From Cohnella herbarum (GTDB lineage Bacteria > Bacillota > Bacilli > Paenibacillales > Paenibacillaceae): a stretch of DNA of 64,000 bases. Both the position numbers and the translations under genes were made by a program. Below the pieces are notes generated by a model, which made no database searches, had not been told where the DNA came from, and saw only the letters and a program-made list of their open reading frames with translations. Below, piece after piece: positions 34,807 through 44,055 of the stretch (the stretch's first letter is position 1; the number at the start of each line of letters is the position of its first letter). The DNA is taken from contig NZ_CP051680.1 of NCBI RefSeq assembly GCF_012849095.1, positions 744,001 to 808,000 on the forward strand, in the 5' to 3' direction.

Positions 34807-35514
34807 TTGGCAGACGTTAACGTGGGAATCGCCTTCGCTGCAGGGCTCGCTTCCTTCATCTCCCCTTGCTGCTTGCCGCTCTATCCTGCTTATCTTTCTT
34901 ATATTACCGGCGTATCCGTTAATCAGATCAAGACCGATACAAGCCGCAGCATGCGGTTTAAGACGATGAGCCATACTTTTTTCTTTATTCTCGGATTTTC
35001 GGTCGTCTTTTTCGCGCTTGCCTATGGGGCCAACGTGTTCGCCGACGTCTTCCGCGACTATCAGGATACGATCCGCAAAATATCGGCAATCTTCATCGTA
35101 CTGATGGGACTTTTTCTAATGGGGATATTCCAACCGCATCTTCTCATGAAGGAGCGTAAGCTGAATATGAAATGGAGACCGGCCGGTTACTTGGGCTCCT
35201 TCGTATTCGGAATAGGCTTCTCGGCGGGGTGGTCCCCTTGCGTTGGCCCGATTCTAGGCTCTATCCTATTGCTGGCTGCCAGTAATCCCGGTACTTGGGC
35301 GGGACTCACGACCGCGTATTCGTTAGGATTTGCGCTTCCGTTCTTCGTGCTTGCCTTCTTCCTGGGCTCGACGAGATGGATTTTGAAATATTCCAGCCTG
35401 CTGATGAAGATCGGCGGAGCGATCATGATCTTGATGGGTATTCTTCTCTTTACCGATAAGATGACTTCGATCACGATTTATTTGCAATCCATTACGCCGG
35501 CTTGGCTCGGTTAA
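34807..35514 (+). CDS. ccdA: Cytochrome c biogenesis protein CcdA
   Basis: The 235-residue protein starts at TTG 34807 with AGGAGG 7 bp upstream. Six membrane segments and the two CcdA cysteine motifs are visible (FISPCCLPLYPAYLSYITG and GWSPCVGPILGSILLLA). CcdA carries reducing equivalents across the membrane for cytochrome c maturation and, in spore formers, for spore-cortex-related thiol proteins. It follows znuB by 19 bp and so may share its zinc-responsive transcript. It ends 3 bp from the convergent splB stop, with no terminator between them. Confidence 0.93.
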   Translation: MADVNVGIAFAAGLASFISPCCLPLYPAYLSYITGVSVNQIKTDTSRSMRFKTMSHTFFFILGFSVVFFALAYGANVFADVFRDYQDTIRKISAIFIVLMGLFLMGIFQPHLLMKERKLNMKWRPAGYLGSFVFGIGFSAGWSPCVGPILGSILLLAASNPGTWAGLTTAYSLGFALPFFVLAFFLGSTRWILKYSSLLMKIGGAIMILMGILLFTDKMTSITIYLQSITPAWLG

Positions 35515-35517
35515 TCA

Positions 35518-36588
35518 TTAGGTGAAGTATTCGAGCTTCGCGTTCGGAAAATGTTCGAAAATGCGCTCCGTGATGAATTCGCGGAGCGCTTCCGCTTGTT
35601 CGTCGGGATAGACGTATTTGTGCTGTCCCCAGCGGCCCCATTTTTTCTTCCGCTTCGCTTCGTCCATTTCGAGCTTCGTTTTCGGATATCTTTTTTCGAT
35701 TATCGTTTTGGCCGTCTTCGTAAACCGATGCTGAATGAGCTCGAACGTTAAATCGCGCGTTGCATCGGGAGGGAGTGCTTGCGATAGTTTCTCCAACAGC
35801 TCCGCGTAACCTTCCTCCCAGCCGTCGTACCAGATGATGGGGGCGATGATGAAGCCTAAAGGATATCCTGCCCGGCCGATCTTGCCAGCGGCTTCGATTC
35901 TCTCGTGAAAGCGGGACGTAGCGGGCTCGAAGTTGCGAATGACGTAATCGGCGTTAACGCTGAAGCGAATGCGGGTATTGCCATTATGCTTAAGCGGAAG
36001 CAGCGAATCCACATGATGGAATTTCGTCACGAAGCGAAGACGGCCGAGCGGCTGGTCTGCCATGAACGTGATCGCGTCGGCTAAGGAGCCCGTGAGATGC
36101 TCGAGACCGATAGGATCCGACGTACAAGCGGCTTCGAATCGCGTGATTTCGGGCGAACGTTCCTCGATGTATTTTTTGGTCGCATCAAGGATATCGTCCA
36201 TATTGACGTATACTCGAATGTACGGCTTGGCTCCCAGCGTCGTTTGTAAATAGCAATAATGGCAATGTCCCATGCACCCGGTCGCGAGCGGCATCGCATA
36301 TTCCGCGGACGGCTTGGATGTGTCGAATTTTAAGGTTTTCCTAATTCCGACGACAAGGGTGCGTTTGGAAATTTTATATTGTTCAAGCTCCGAATCTCCC
36401 GGCAAATTCGTAATCCGGTTGTGCGAGGTCGTCATTCGGTACGGGAGCCCTCGTTCCTTGACCCAATCGAGAATGCGCCGGCCTTTCGGGTAGTCCAGAG
36501 CAGACGGCTCGAAGTAAACAAGCTCTGGTACGAATAAGGCGGTTTCTTTCCCGGCGCGAGTCGGCAATTCAATTGGAGTTTTGCTCAT
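35518..36588 (-). CDS. splB: Spore photoproduct lyase
   Basis: The 356-residue protein starts at ATG 36588, 10 bp after AAGGAGG. The radical-SAM cluster motif is CMGHCHYC in PLATGCMGHCHYCYLQTTL. A further conserved Cys, the likely H-atom donor, is in FEAACTSDPIG. The enzyme directly reverses the 5-thyminyl-5,6-dihydrothymine lesion that UV light makes in spore DNA. It is transcribed alone; no splA-like gene is next to it. Expression late in sporulation is expected from the family. Confidence 0.95.
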   Translation of the reverse strand: MSKTPIELPTRAGKETALFVPELVYFEPSALDYPKGRRILDWVKERGLPYRMTTSHNRITNLPGDSELEQYKISKRTLVVGIRKTLKFDTSKPSAEYAMPLATGCMGHCHYCYLQTTLGAKPYIRVYVNMDDILDATKKYIEERSPEITRFEAACTSDPIGLEHLTGSLADAITFMADQPLGRLRFVTKFHHVDSLLPLKHNGNTRIRFSVNADYVIRNFEPATSRFHERIEAAGKIGRAGYPLGFIIAPIIWYDGWEEGYAELLEKLSQALPPDATRDLTFELIQHRFTKTAKTIIEKRYPKTKLEMDEAKRKKKWGRWGQHKYVYPDEQAEALREFITERIFEHFPNAKLEYFT

Positions 36589-36739
36589 CAGGTTTTGCCT
36601 CCTTAGGATGATTGGCTGCTTAGTCCGCATTGTTCAAACTATTATGCGATATCGGGTCGTCTCCGATTCTTTTCGACAGTTCGGACTTGCTCAGCCCCTA
36701 TGGCTCAGTGTATGATATTGGAGGAAAGGGGGACTTGCG

Positions 36740-37162
36740 TTGCCAACCCCAAGCATGGAAGATTATTTGGAACGGATCTATCGGTTGATTGAAGAGAAAG
36801 GGTACGCCCGGGTCTCAGATATCGCCGAGGGGCTGGAAGTGCATCCTTCATCGGTCACGAAAATGATCCAGAAGTTGGATAAGGACAGCTATTTAATTTA
36901 CGAAAAATACAGAGGCCTTGTCTTAACGAACAAAGGGAAGAAGATGGGAAAACGGCTCGTAGACCGTCATCTGCTTCTGGAGAACTTCCTGCAGATCATC
37001 GGAGTCCAGGAAGATAAGATTTACGGCGACGTTGAAGGAATCGAACATCATCTAAGCTGGGATTCCATAACGTGCATCGAAACGTTAGTCGAATATTTCA
37101 ATCGGGATCCTTCCCGCGGCGAAGAATTAAGCAAATTACGCGCCGAGCTGGATAACGACTGA
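36740..37162 (+). CDS. mntR: Manganese-dependent transcriptional regulator MntR
   Basis: The 140-residue DtxR-family protein starts at TTG 36740. All known MntR metal ligands are in place with B. subtilis numbering: D8, E11, H77, E99, E102 and H103. The winged helix ([20 protein letters not shown]) binds operators of manganese importers when manganese is bound. No mnt transport genes are adjacent. A strong terminator follows. Confidence 0.96.
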   Translation: MPTPSMEDYLERIYRLIEEKGYARVSDIAEGLEVHPSSVTKMIQKLDKDSYLIYEKYRGLVLTNKGKKMGKRLVDRHLLLENFLQIIGVQEDKIYGDVEGIEHHLSWDSITCIETLVEYFNRDPSRGEELSKLRAELDND

Positions 37163-37188
37163 GTCGCAAAGTACATAGCTACAATGCC

Positions 37189-37233
37189 AAAGCTGCTTTC
37201 CTGCGGATGTTCCGCGGGATAAGCGGCTTTTTT
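37189..37233 (+). terminator. Terminator after mntR
   Basis: AAAGCTGCTTTCCTGCGGA pairs with TCCGCGGGATAAGCGGCTTT (a few mismatches) over a 3-nt loop, followed by a T-run. Confidence 0.85.
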
Positions 37234-37332
37234 AATTGTGTTAGAGTGAAAATTCGGCGCATATGGATTTAATCGAGAGCGAATGGAAGCGAAGTGGGCG
37301 CGGGCAAGAAGCACGGCGGGAGGAGATTGTCC

Positions 37333-38295
37333 ATGCAGACGACTCCGGTTAATGCGGTGTTCGAGGGCGGAGGCGTGAAAGGGATATCGCTTACAGGCGC
37401 TGTATATGCGGCGGAAAAGTGCGGCGTTATTTTTAATCGGGTCGCTGGCACTTCCTCGGGAAGCATAATCGCTGCATTGATCGCAGCCGGGTATCGAGCG
37501 GAAGAGATGAAGGAAATTATCGAGAAGAAGCCCTTCAAGACTTTGTTGCGACGGAATCCGATTTTCGATATCAAATTGATCGGGCCGGCCGTCAGGTTAT
37601 GGCTGTGCAAAGGATTGTATTCGGGAGACGCAATAGAACAGTGGATCGCGAGCGTTCTAGCGGAGAAGGGAATTAAGACGTTCGGGGATTTGCCGAACGG
37701 CAAGTTAAGAATCGTCGCTTCGGATATTACGAACGGAAGATTGATCGTATTGCCTCAAGACATCGTTCATTATGGAATCGCTCCGGAATCGTTTCCGGTT
37801 GCGAAGGCCATACGAATGAGTACGAGCATACCTTATTTTTTCGATCCGGTTATCCTGAAGCAACCGGCTAAGGAACGCAAGAAAAATACGGTGCGTACGA
37901 AGTTTTCATACGTCGTTGACGGAGGGCTTCTTAGTAATTTTCCATTATGGTTGTTCGAGGACAATGTGCCGGCGGAGTCGCGCATCCCCGTCATCGGCTT
38001 TCAGATGGTCGGTCGCTCGGATACTCAACCTCACCCGATCTCGGGACCGGTGTCGATGTTCCAAGCGATGTTCGAAACGATGCTAAGCGCCCATGATGAA
38101 CGGTACATCGAGAAGCATAATGCCATTCGCACGATCAAGATCCCGACTCTCGGGGTAAGCACGACTCAATTTAATCTGACCCCGCAAAAGAGCTTAGAGC
38201 TGTATCAATCCGGAATCGCGGCAGGGGAGAAGTTCTTCCGTAGCTGGGACCGCAAGCTTGGCACTCTCCGAGTATCGATATCGAAAAGTCCGTAA
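37333..38295 (+). CDS. Patatin-like phospholipase family protein
   Basis: The 320-residue protein starts at ATG 37333, 7 bp after GGGAGGAG. It has the patatin oxyanion hole (FEGGGVKGISLTGAV), the nucleophile elbow GTSSGS (G-x-S-x-G) and the catalytic Asp in VVDGGLLSNFP. These Ser-Asp dyad enzymes hydrolyse phospholipids or other acyl esters. No signal peptide is visible. It is a single gene between terminators, and its substrate is unknown. Confidence 0.9.
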   Translation: MQTTPVNAVFEGGGVKGISLTGAVYAAEKCGVIFNRVAGTSSGSIIAALIAAGYRAEEMKEIIEKKPFKTLLRRNPIFDIKLIGPAVRLWLCKGLYSGDAIEQWIASVLAEKGIKTFGDLPNGKLRIVASDITNGRLIVLPQDIVHYGIAPESFPVAKAIRMSTSIPYFFDPVILKQPAKERKKNTVRTKFSYVVDGGLLSNFPLWLFEDNVPAESRIPVIGFQMVGRSDTQPHPISGPVSMFQAMFETMLSAHDERYIEKHNAIRTIKIPTLGVSTTQFNLTPQKSLELYQSGIAAGEKFFRSWDRKLGTLRVSISKSP

Positions 38296-38340
38296 AAGAA
38301 TTACATGATCCATCCAACTGACCGCACCAACCCTCAACGA

Positions 38341-38368
38341 AACCCTTCTTAGGATGGGTCTTTTTTTT
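38341..38368 (+). terminator. Terminator after the patatin-like gene
   Basis: ACCCTTC pairs with GATGGGT (one mismatch) over a 4-nt loop, followed by eight T residues. Confidence 0.7.
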
Positions 38369-38423
38369 ATGTTAAAATGGTTTTGGTTTCGCACTGATCC
38401 ATCGTGATGGAGGGTACATATTA

Positions 38424-38925
38424 TGAAACTGGAAAGGCTCTTATCCCCAGGGAACGAACGGAGGCATCGGATTGGCGGATGGCTACCGCTTAGACAGCAA
38501 TGTGCTGACCAATGATGAGCTCGCTGCCATCGTCACAGCCCTGCGCAGCATCTCCACCTCATACGAAAAAGATCAGCATCAGCAACTGATGGAGAAGATT
38601 CAAAGCGTAATCCCGCACGCATACTCCGAACAATTCCTGCATAAGACAAATCGCGTGCTGATCGACTTCTCGCCCTGGGCCGGCAACGAATGGCTTCAAC
38701 CAAAACTACAGTTGCTCGAGGAATCGGTAGATAGCTGTCAAATAACGAGATTCAACTATACCAAATGCCGCAGGTGAAATGTCACACCGTATTGTCGAGC
38801 CCTCATACTCTCATTCTCAAGGGAAAGCAATGGTACCTGAAAGCCTACTGTCTGGAGAAAGAACAGTTCCGGCTGTTCAAAAGTGGACATGAGGAGATCA
38901 GCTCAAAGTTTTCGCCCCCATGACT
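38424..38925 (+). pseudogene. Decayed YafY-type WYL-domain transcriptional regulator
   Basis: Three separated pieces of one family are visible. MKLERLLS at 38424-38447 is the typical N-terminus of YafY-like HTH/WYL regulators. The next recognisable piece, in another frame, is GGIGLADGYRLDSNVLTNDE and continues to about 38760. The third, after another frame change, is TLILKGKQWYLKAYCLEKEQ, the WYL-domain core, ending soon after. About 55 residues of the DNA-binding domain and the C-terminal third are missing. The 101-codon open frame at 38472-38777 is therefore a remnant and not a gene. Confidence 0.85.
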
Positions 38926-38977
38926 TACCGACCGATTTATACTTAGATAAGAAAAAATAAGGGAAGGAATGATCTGT

Positions 38978-39397
38978 TTGCGGGCGATCGACAACACGAA
39001 GGTGGCAGCAGTATTCGACCATTACCCGGAACACATTCAGAAGAAATTGTTGTTTCTTCGCCAATTAATTCTGGATACTGCAGCAGAGACAACAGGCATT
39101 GATACAGTGGAAGAGACACTAAAATGGGGTGAACCTAGTTACATCGCAAAAAGGGGGAGTACAATCAGAATAGACTGGAAAAAGTCAACCCCACATCGAT
39201 ATGCAATGTATTTTAACTGCAATACGAAGCTGGTCGACACATTCAAGGAGCTTTATAGAGAAAAATTCAACTATGAAGGCAATCGGGCGATTGTGTTCGA
39301 TGAAAACGAAGAAATACCAGTAGATGAATTAAAACAATGCATTTTATTGTCTCTCACTTACCATACCCGAAAACATCTTCCAATGCTGGGCATATGA
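38978..39397 (+). CDS. DUF1801 domain-containing protein
   Basis: The 139-residue protein contains the DUF1801 (YdhG-like) fold: VAAVFDHYPEHIQKKLLFLR, ETLKWGEPSYIAKRGSTIRI and YHTRKHLP at the end. The TTG at 38978 has GGAAGG about 10 bp upstream; the ATG at 38969 would sit directly against that site. The role of the family is unknown. It follows the decayed regulator, and its more AT-rich codon use differs from the surrounding genes, so this pair may have been acquired together. Confidence 0.8.
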   Translation: MRAIDNTKVAAVFDHYPEHIQKKLLFLRQLILDTAAETTGIDTVEETLKWGEPSYIAKRGSTIRIDWKKSTPHRYAMYFNCNTKLVDTFKELYREKFNYEGNRAIVFDENEEIPVDELKQCILLSLTYHTRKHLPMLGI

Positions 39398-39405
39398 TTA
39401 ATTAG

Positions 39406-39457
39406 AAAAAAACCGCCTCCGCGACAGGAATACACTCCTGCGTCGGAAGCGGTTTTT
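39406..39457. terminator. Bidirectional terminator
   Basis: AACCGC..CCG..CAGGA pairs with TCCTG..CGG..GCGGTT, with A-rich and T-rich ends suited to both the DUF1801 gene (+) and the small membrane protein gene (-). Confidence 0.8.
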
Positions 39458-39458
39458 G

Positions 39459-39770
39459 TTAATGGTAGCGAGGCGGCTCGTCGTCTTTGTTTTTGCGTCC
39501 TTCAATGACGGTGAACGGCGATGAGCGCCGTTTGTCGGGTTTGGCGGCGGCTCGTCGTATATCTGGCCGTGCGCCGCGAACTGAAGTGCGGCCGCGATTC
39601 GGAATGCTCTTCCACCGGGATGGCGGAAACTTATACAGCAGGAATACGATGGCGACAAGGGTTAGAGGAATCAGCCAAGAATCGACGGAGCCTTGCAACA
39701 ATCTTGAAGCCAAACCGATGGCCATGAATACGAGTACGACGGCAAACCAAGGTTGGATTCGGTTTCTCAT
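39459..39770 (-). CDS. Small membrane protein with basic C-terminal tail
   Basis: The 103-residue protein starts at ATG 39770, 9 bp after GGAGGAGG. Two hydrophobic segments (PWFAVVLVFMAIGLASRLL and WLIPLTLVAIVFLLYKF) are followed by a basic, disordered-looking tail (RNRGRTSVRGARP style, ending DDEPPRYH). I do not recognise a named family. It lies downstream of yqhQ on the same strand, 70 bp away. Confidence 0.65.
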   Translation of the reverse strand: MRNRIQPWFAVVLVFMAIGLASRLLQGSVDSWLIPLTLVAIVFLLYKFPPSRWKSIPNRGRTSVRGARPDIRRAAAKPDKRRSSPFTVIEGRKNKDDEPPRYH

Positions 39771-39840
39771 ACTCATCATCCTCCTCCTGTGAGACGAATT
39801 ATGCAACGCGCCCCAAGCGAATCTTTATCGTGCGGTAAAT

Positions 39841-40797
39841 CTAAGCTTGTTTGGCAAGAGCGATCGCCGGATTGATCTGACGATCCAATTCTCTCATACG
39901 GTTGAACGACGCGATCGATACGGCTACTTGATCGTCGTTCGGTTCTTTGGTCGTGAGCAGTTGAAGCCACAATCCCGGAGCTCCCAACCACTTCAGTACC
40001 GGTATATCCCGGAGAGCGTTCGTCCATCTCAACACTTCGTAGGATACGCCGAGAACGACCGGTAACAGAATAATGCGCTGAATGATTCTTTCGCCCATCG
40101 TGTCCCATGTGAAGAAAGAATAGATAATAACGCCGACGAGTACGGTGAAGATGATGAAGCTGCTACCGCATCTGTAGTGAAGTCGGCTGAATTTCTGGAC
40201 GGCGTCGACGGTTAATTCTGAACCTGCTTCGTACGCGCTGATGACTTTATGCTCGGCCCCATGGTACTGGAACAATCGCTTGATGAGAGGAGTTTGGGAT
40301 ATGAACCAGAGATAGACGAGCAGGAAAACGATTTTGATAGCGCCTTCTAACAGGTTGTGCAATATCTTATTCTCGAAGGCTTGGCCAAAGATCAAACTTT
40401 CAACGAATGCCGGCACTAATGTGAAAATTAGTTTGCCTACTACGAAGGAAAGTATACCTACGAGCGCTACCCCTAAGATCATGGTGAGATTCCAGCGGTC
40501 CTTTTCTTTCGGCTTTGCCGCTTCTTCCGGTCCCGATTCGTCTTCCGCGTAGGCTTCGGCGGAGTAGGTCAGATGCTGGGAGCCTTTCGCCGCGGATTCG
40601 ACGATACCGACGATTCCTCGAATAAAAGGGATTTTCTTGATTGCCGATAAAATAGGTGTCGGTTTCTTGGGGACTTCCAAGAACGTTATTTGTTTGTCTT
40701 TGCGGCGAACCGCCGTAACATGAACATTCTTCCCTGCGAACATGACGCCTTCTATTACAGCCTGTCCGCCGTAAACCGCGGTTGATTGATCAGACAT
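39841..40797 (-). CDS. yqhQ: DUF1385 family membrane protein (YqhQ-like)
   Basis: The 318-residue protein starts at ATG 40797 with AGGTGG 6 bp upstream. DUF1385 features include VYGGQAVIEGVMFAGKNVHV near the N-terminus and QYHGAEHKVISAYEAGSELT later, with about four membrane segments and a C-terminal TTKEPNDDQVAVSIASFNRM. The function of YqhQ is unknown. It marks the beginning of the yqh gene block shared with B. subtilis and is divergent from yqhR. Confidence 0.9.
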   Translation of the reverse strand: MSDQSTAVYGGQAVIEGVMFAGKNVHVTAVRRKDKQITFLEVPKKPTPILSAIKKIPFIRGIVGIVESAAKGSQHLTYSAEAYAEDESGPEEAAKPKEKDRWNLTMILGVALVGILSFVVGKLIFTLVPAFVESLIFGQAFENKILHNLLEGAIKIVFLLVYLWFISQTPLIKRLFQYHGAEHKVISAYEAGSELTVDAVQKFSRLHYRCGSSFIIFTVLVGVIIYSFFTWDTMGERIIQRIILLPVVLGVSYEVLRWTNALRDIPVLKWLGAPGLWLQLLTTKEPNDDQVAVSIASFNRMRELDRQINPAIALAKQA

Positions 40798-40984
40798 CGT
40801 TGACCACCTGCTTATCTTAGAAACTCTGGGTGAAGACATTGATACGCCCAAGTACATCTATTTTACAAGATTGAAGGGTAGAAAGCCACAGGGAATGGAA
40901 TGAACCGCTACCGCGGCGATTAGTACGCAGGCATTGGGGAATACTAATCCGCAGTTTTTCCAAACGAGTATAAGGATGGGGAGC

Positions 40985-41575
40985 ATGACAACGGGTAACG
41001 ATGCGGCCGAACGCGAGAATAACAACGATAAAAGCAACGAGAGGAACACCGCGAAAAACAACGGCAATAAAGAGAATAGTCCAGCGCCTACGCATCCCAT
41101 TTTGTTTAGCATGAAAATCGGATTTTTCGCCGGATTGATCTGGGGATTGGTTCGGTGGCTGGCAACGGGTTTGAATTTTACGAAAGTAACGCAAGCCTTC
41201 CTGTTGGATCCTTTTGTCCCGAGGCGGTGGTTAACAGGTTTTTACTGGCAAGCGGGCGGTTTGGCGATGTTCGTTCTGATGTCGGTGCTCGCGGCGCTCG
41301 CATACTTGTTGATATTGGGTCGATTAAAGGGGCATTGGCCGGGCGTGTTGTTCGGCGCGGGATGGTGGGGAATCGTCTATGCATGGCTGGGACCGATTAT
41401 AGGAGCGGTTCCGCTCCTCAAACAAATCGGTTGGAGCAGTATCGTGACGGATTTCTGTTTGTTCCTCTCATGGGGAGTTTTTATCGGGTACAGCATTTCT
41501 TTCGAACTGCACAACGAAGCCGAACGCGAGCCTAATAAGAAACAGGCCAAGGGGTCGCCGCAGGCTTCGGTTTAA
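40985..41575 (+). CDS. yqhR: YqhR family membrane protein
   Basis: The 196-residue protein has a polar, Asn-rich N-terminal tail (about 40 residues) and four membrane segments (IGFFAGLIWGLVRWLA first), with the conserved FTKVTQAFLLDPFVPR and GWWGIVYAWLGPIIGAVP. The start is uncertain between ATG 40976 and 40985; AAGG lies 9 bp before the latter. The family is conserved in spore-forming Bacilli, and its function is unknown. Confidence 0.85.
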   Translation: MTTGNDAAERENNNDKSNERNTAKNNGNKENSPAPTHPILFSMKIGFFAGLIWGLVRWLATGLNFTKVTQAFLLDPFVPRRWLTGFYWQAGGLAMFVLMSVLAALAYLLILGRLKGHWPGVLFGAGWWGIVYAWLGPIIGAVPLLKQIGWSSIVTDFCLFLSWGVFIGYSISFELHNEAEREPNKKQAKGSPQASV

Positions 41576-41664
41576 ACGATCGTCGAGGCGGTTGCTAATA
41601 TAAGTCTATTGCATTTCCCTGGAGACGGCCGCGTTCGCCCTTTTTCTAGCATTGCCTTATATGG

Positions 41665-41670
41665 TACAAT
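41665..41670 (+). promoter_or_regulatory. Extended -10 promoter element upstream of aroQ
   Basis: TGG-TACAAT (extended -10 form TGnTAnAAT) lies 80 bp before aroQ. No good -35 is present, which fits an extended -10 promoter. Confidence 0.45.
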
Positions 41671-41751
41671 GTCTGATGAACTTTAGTCGGCCATGGATGT
41701 ACCGGGTATCGTATAGGCTACACGGCCGTGAGCGGGGGGAATGAATAGGAA

Positions 41752-42189
41752 ATGCTTAGTATCTTGGTGCTTAACGGACCGAATTTGAATATGCTGGGGA
41801 TTCGCGAGCCGGGAGTTTACGGGGCGGTTACGCTGGCGGAAATCGAACAGAGGCTGATTAGGCTAGGCAAGACGCTGGACGCCGAATTACATTTTTTCCA
41901 GTCTAATCACGAAGGTTCGTTATTAGACGAAATTCACGCGGCGTATGGGAAGCATGACGGTATACTTATTAATCCCGGAGCGTTGACTCACACGAGCTAT
42001 GCATTGCGCGACGGATTATCGGCCGTCGGTTTGCCGGCCGTCGAGGTGCATCTCTCGAATATCCACAAGCGGGAAGCGTTCAGGCACACTTCGGTCACGG
42101 CTGCGGTTGCGATCGGTCAGATCGCGGGATTCGGACCGGATAGTTACGAGCTTGGTTTGCAAGCTTTATGCCGCCACATCCGAGGCTAA
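41752..42189 (+). CDS. aroQ: 3-dehydroquinate dehydratase, type II
   Basis: The 145-residue protein has the type II pattern: [21 protein letters not shown] with catalytic Tyr, [34 protein letters not shown], and [17 protein letters not shown]. It catalyses the third step of the shikimate pathway. It is the first gene of an aroQ-peptidase-efp transcript with short gaps. Confidence 0.97.
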   Translation: MLSILVLNGPNLNMLGIREPGVYGAVTLAEIEQRLIRLGKTLDAELHFFQSNHEGSLLDEIHAAYGKHDGILINPGALTHTSYALRDGLSAVGLPAVEVHLSNIHKREAFRHTSVTAAVAIGQIAGFGPDSYELGLQALCRHIRG

Positions 42190-42253
42190 CACAACTAGAC
42201 AAACCATACTAGAGGGCGGAACATCCGTCTCACGCGAAAGCGAGGAATAACCA

Positions 42254-43327
42254 ATGCCCAATAATCGTGTAACACGATTGCGCGAATTAATCGCCAAATC
42301 GGAAGGAAACGCACTTCTTGTTACTCATCCCGTCAACCGTAGATATTTGTCCGGCTTTACGGGCTCTTCGGGAGTCGTCCTAATTACTGCAGATCGTGCG
42401 GCTCTCGTAACCGATTTCCGATATAAGGCGCAAGCCCCTCAGCAGGCTCAAGGGTTCCAGATCGTCGAGCACGGGGCGTCCGTCCATTCGACCGTTGCGG
42501 AGTTATTGAAACAATGGAACGTCGACAAGCTGTTGATCGAAGAGCAGGACGTTACTTACGCCGCTTATACGGCGATGGAGAAAACGCTAAGTCCGGTTGA
42601 ACTGTTGCCTTCGGAAGGAATCGTAGAGAAGCTGAGGATGATCAAAGAAGACAGCGAGCTGGCGATTATGCAGGAAGCCGCCGACTTAGCGGATAAGGCG
42701 TTCGAACACATTCTGGGCTATATCAAACCTGGCGTAAGCGAGAAGTCCATCGCGCTTGAACTGGAAGTGTTCATGCGTTCCCAAGGCGCCACGAGCTCTT
42801 CGTTCGAGACGATCGTCGCATCCGGCGAACGTTCGGCGTTGCCGCATGGGGTCGCAAGCGATAGGCTCATCGGCCGCGACGAATTCGTTAAGCTAGATTA
42901 CGGTGCATACTATAACGGATACTGCTCGGACATTACGCGAACCGTCGTCGTCGGCAAGCCAAGCGATAAACATCGCGAAATCTACGAAATCGTCAAAGAA
43001 GCACAGCAATATGCCCTGGATCATCTTGTCCCCGGAATGACGGGCAAGCAAGGTGACGCCTTGACGAGAGATATCATCACAAGGTATGGTTATGGTGAAT
43101 ATTTCGGCCATGGGACGGGACACGGACTCGGGATGGAAATTCATGAGGCGCCTCGGCTGTCATTAACAGGCGATATCGTTCTAGTCCCGGGAATGACGGT
43201 AACGGTCGAACCCGGTATCTATCTTCCCGGATTCGGCGGAGTGAGAATCGAGGATGATGTCGTCATTACCGAGAAGGGTATTCGAGTGTTGACAAGCTCG
43301 CCCAAAAATTTAATCGTATTGGACTAA
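42254..43327 (+). CDS. Xaa-Pro peptidase (M24 family, YqhT-like)
   Basis: The 357-residue protein has an N-terminal creatinase-like domain and a C-terminal pita-bread M24 domain with metal ligands in VKLDYGAYYNGYCSDITRTV, FGHGTGHGLGMEIHEAP, TVEPGIYLPG and VRIEDDVVIT. It removes N-terminal residues before proline. It lies between aroQ and efp as in B. subtilis (yqhT). EF-P relieves ribosome stalling at proline stretches, so the two genes are both linked to proline-rich proteins. Confidence 0.95.
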   Translation: MPNNRVTRLRELIAKSEGNALLVTHPVNRRYLSGFTGSSGVVLITADRAALVTDFRYKAQAPQQAQGFQIVEHGASVHSTVAELLKQWNVDKLLIEEQDVTYAAYTAMEKTLSPVELLPSEGIVEKLRMIKEDSELAIMQEAADLADKAFEHILGYIKPGVSEKSIALELEVFMRSQGATSSSFETIVASGERSALPHGVASDRLIGRDEFVKLDYGAYYNGYCSDITRTVVVGKPSDKHREIYEIVKEAQQYALDHLVPGMTGKQGDALTRDIITRYGYGEYFGHGTGHGLGMEIHEAPRLSLTGDIVLVPGMTVTVEPGIYLPGFGGVRIEDDVVITEKGIRVLTSSPKNLIVLD

Positions 43328-43362
43328 TCATGGAGCAACGTCTCTACAGGAGGAGTATTTAA

Positions 43363-43920
43363 GTGATTTCCGTAAACGAATTTAAGACAGGCTTAACGAT
43401 CGAAGTAGAAGGCGGGCTCTATACGGTGCTCGATTTCCAGCACGTCAAACCGGGTAAAGGCGCCGCGTTCGTGCGCTCTAAGCTGAAGAATCTGCGCAAC
43501 GGCAACGTCGTCGAGAAAACGTTCCGCGCGGGCGAGAACGTCGTGCGCGCTCATGTCGAGAACCGCGGGGTTCAATACCTGTATAACTCGGGCAACGAAT
43601 ACACGTTCATGGATAACGAAACGTATGATCAGTTCGAGCTGACTAAAGCGCAGCTGGAGTGGGAAGTTAACTTCCTGACCGAGAATATGACCGTTAATAT
43701 TACGAGTTATCAAGGGGATATACTCGGAATCAATCTTCCGAACAGCGTCGATCTTAAAGTCGTCGAAGCGGAACCTGGAATCAAAGGAAGCACGGCTACG
43801 GGCGCTACGAAATCCGCTAAGCTCGAGACGGGTTTCTCCGTTCAAGTTCCTCTCTTCATCAACGAAGGCGACGTCTTGACGATCGATACGCGCGAAGGCA
43901 AATACGTTTCCCGCGCATAA
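43363..43920 (+). CDS. efp: Elongation factor P
   Basis: The 185-residue protein starts at GTG 43363 with AGGAGG upstream. The modifiable lysine is K32 in the loop [14 protein letters not shown], the position that carries 5-aminopentanol in B. subtilis. The three OB-like domains and the end ...[12 protein letters not shown] fit the family. It prevents stalling at polyproline codons. A terminator follows 11 bp later. Confidence 0.97.
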   Translation: MISVNEFKTGLTIEVEGGLYTVLDFQHVKPGKGAAFVRSKLKNLRNGNVVEKTFRAGENVVRAHVENRGVQYLYNSGNEYTFMDNETYDQFELTKAQLEWEVNFLTENMTVNITSYQGDILGINLPNSVDLKVVEAEPGIKGSTATGATKSAKLETGFSVQVPLFINEGDVLTIDTREGKYVSRA

Positions 43921-43931
43921 TCCGAGATTTG

Positions 43932-43974
43932 AATCCCCGTGTTCGCGAAATATTGCGAAAACGGGGATTTTTTA
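43932..43974 (+). terminator. Terminator after efp
   Basis: AATCCCCG pairs with CGGGGATT, with an inner TTCGC/GCGAA helix, followed by a T-run. Confidence 0.88.
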
Positions 43975-43999
43975 TATATTTGGGCCATTGCACTTGTGC

Positions 44000-44005
44000 T
44001 ATAAT
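44000..44005 (+). promoter_or_regulatory. Extended -10 promoter of lysC
   Basis: TGC-TATAAT is a perfect -10 with the TGn extension, 50 bp before the lysC start; the -35 is weak (TATTTG at 17 bp). The 80-bp gap to the efp terminator is too short for a lysine riboswitch. Confidence 0.6.
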
Positions 44006-44055
44006 ATATTGCTGTATGAGTAGGAGTAGAATGTTGACTTGGGGAGTGACTACCG

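Noticed and set aside
38472..38777. Intact 101-residue protein
   Set aside because: Its sequence is the middle of a WYL-domain regulator whose other parts lie in different frames on both sides, so it is part of a pseudogene.
43975..44055. Lysine riboswitch before lysC
   Set aside because: Only 80 bp lie between the efp terminator and the start codon, too short for an L-box, and no conserved motif is visible.
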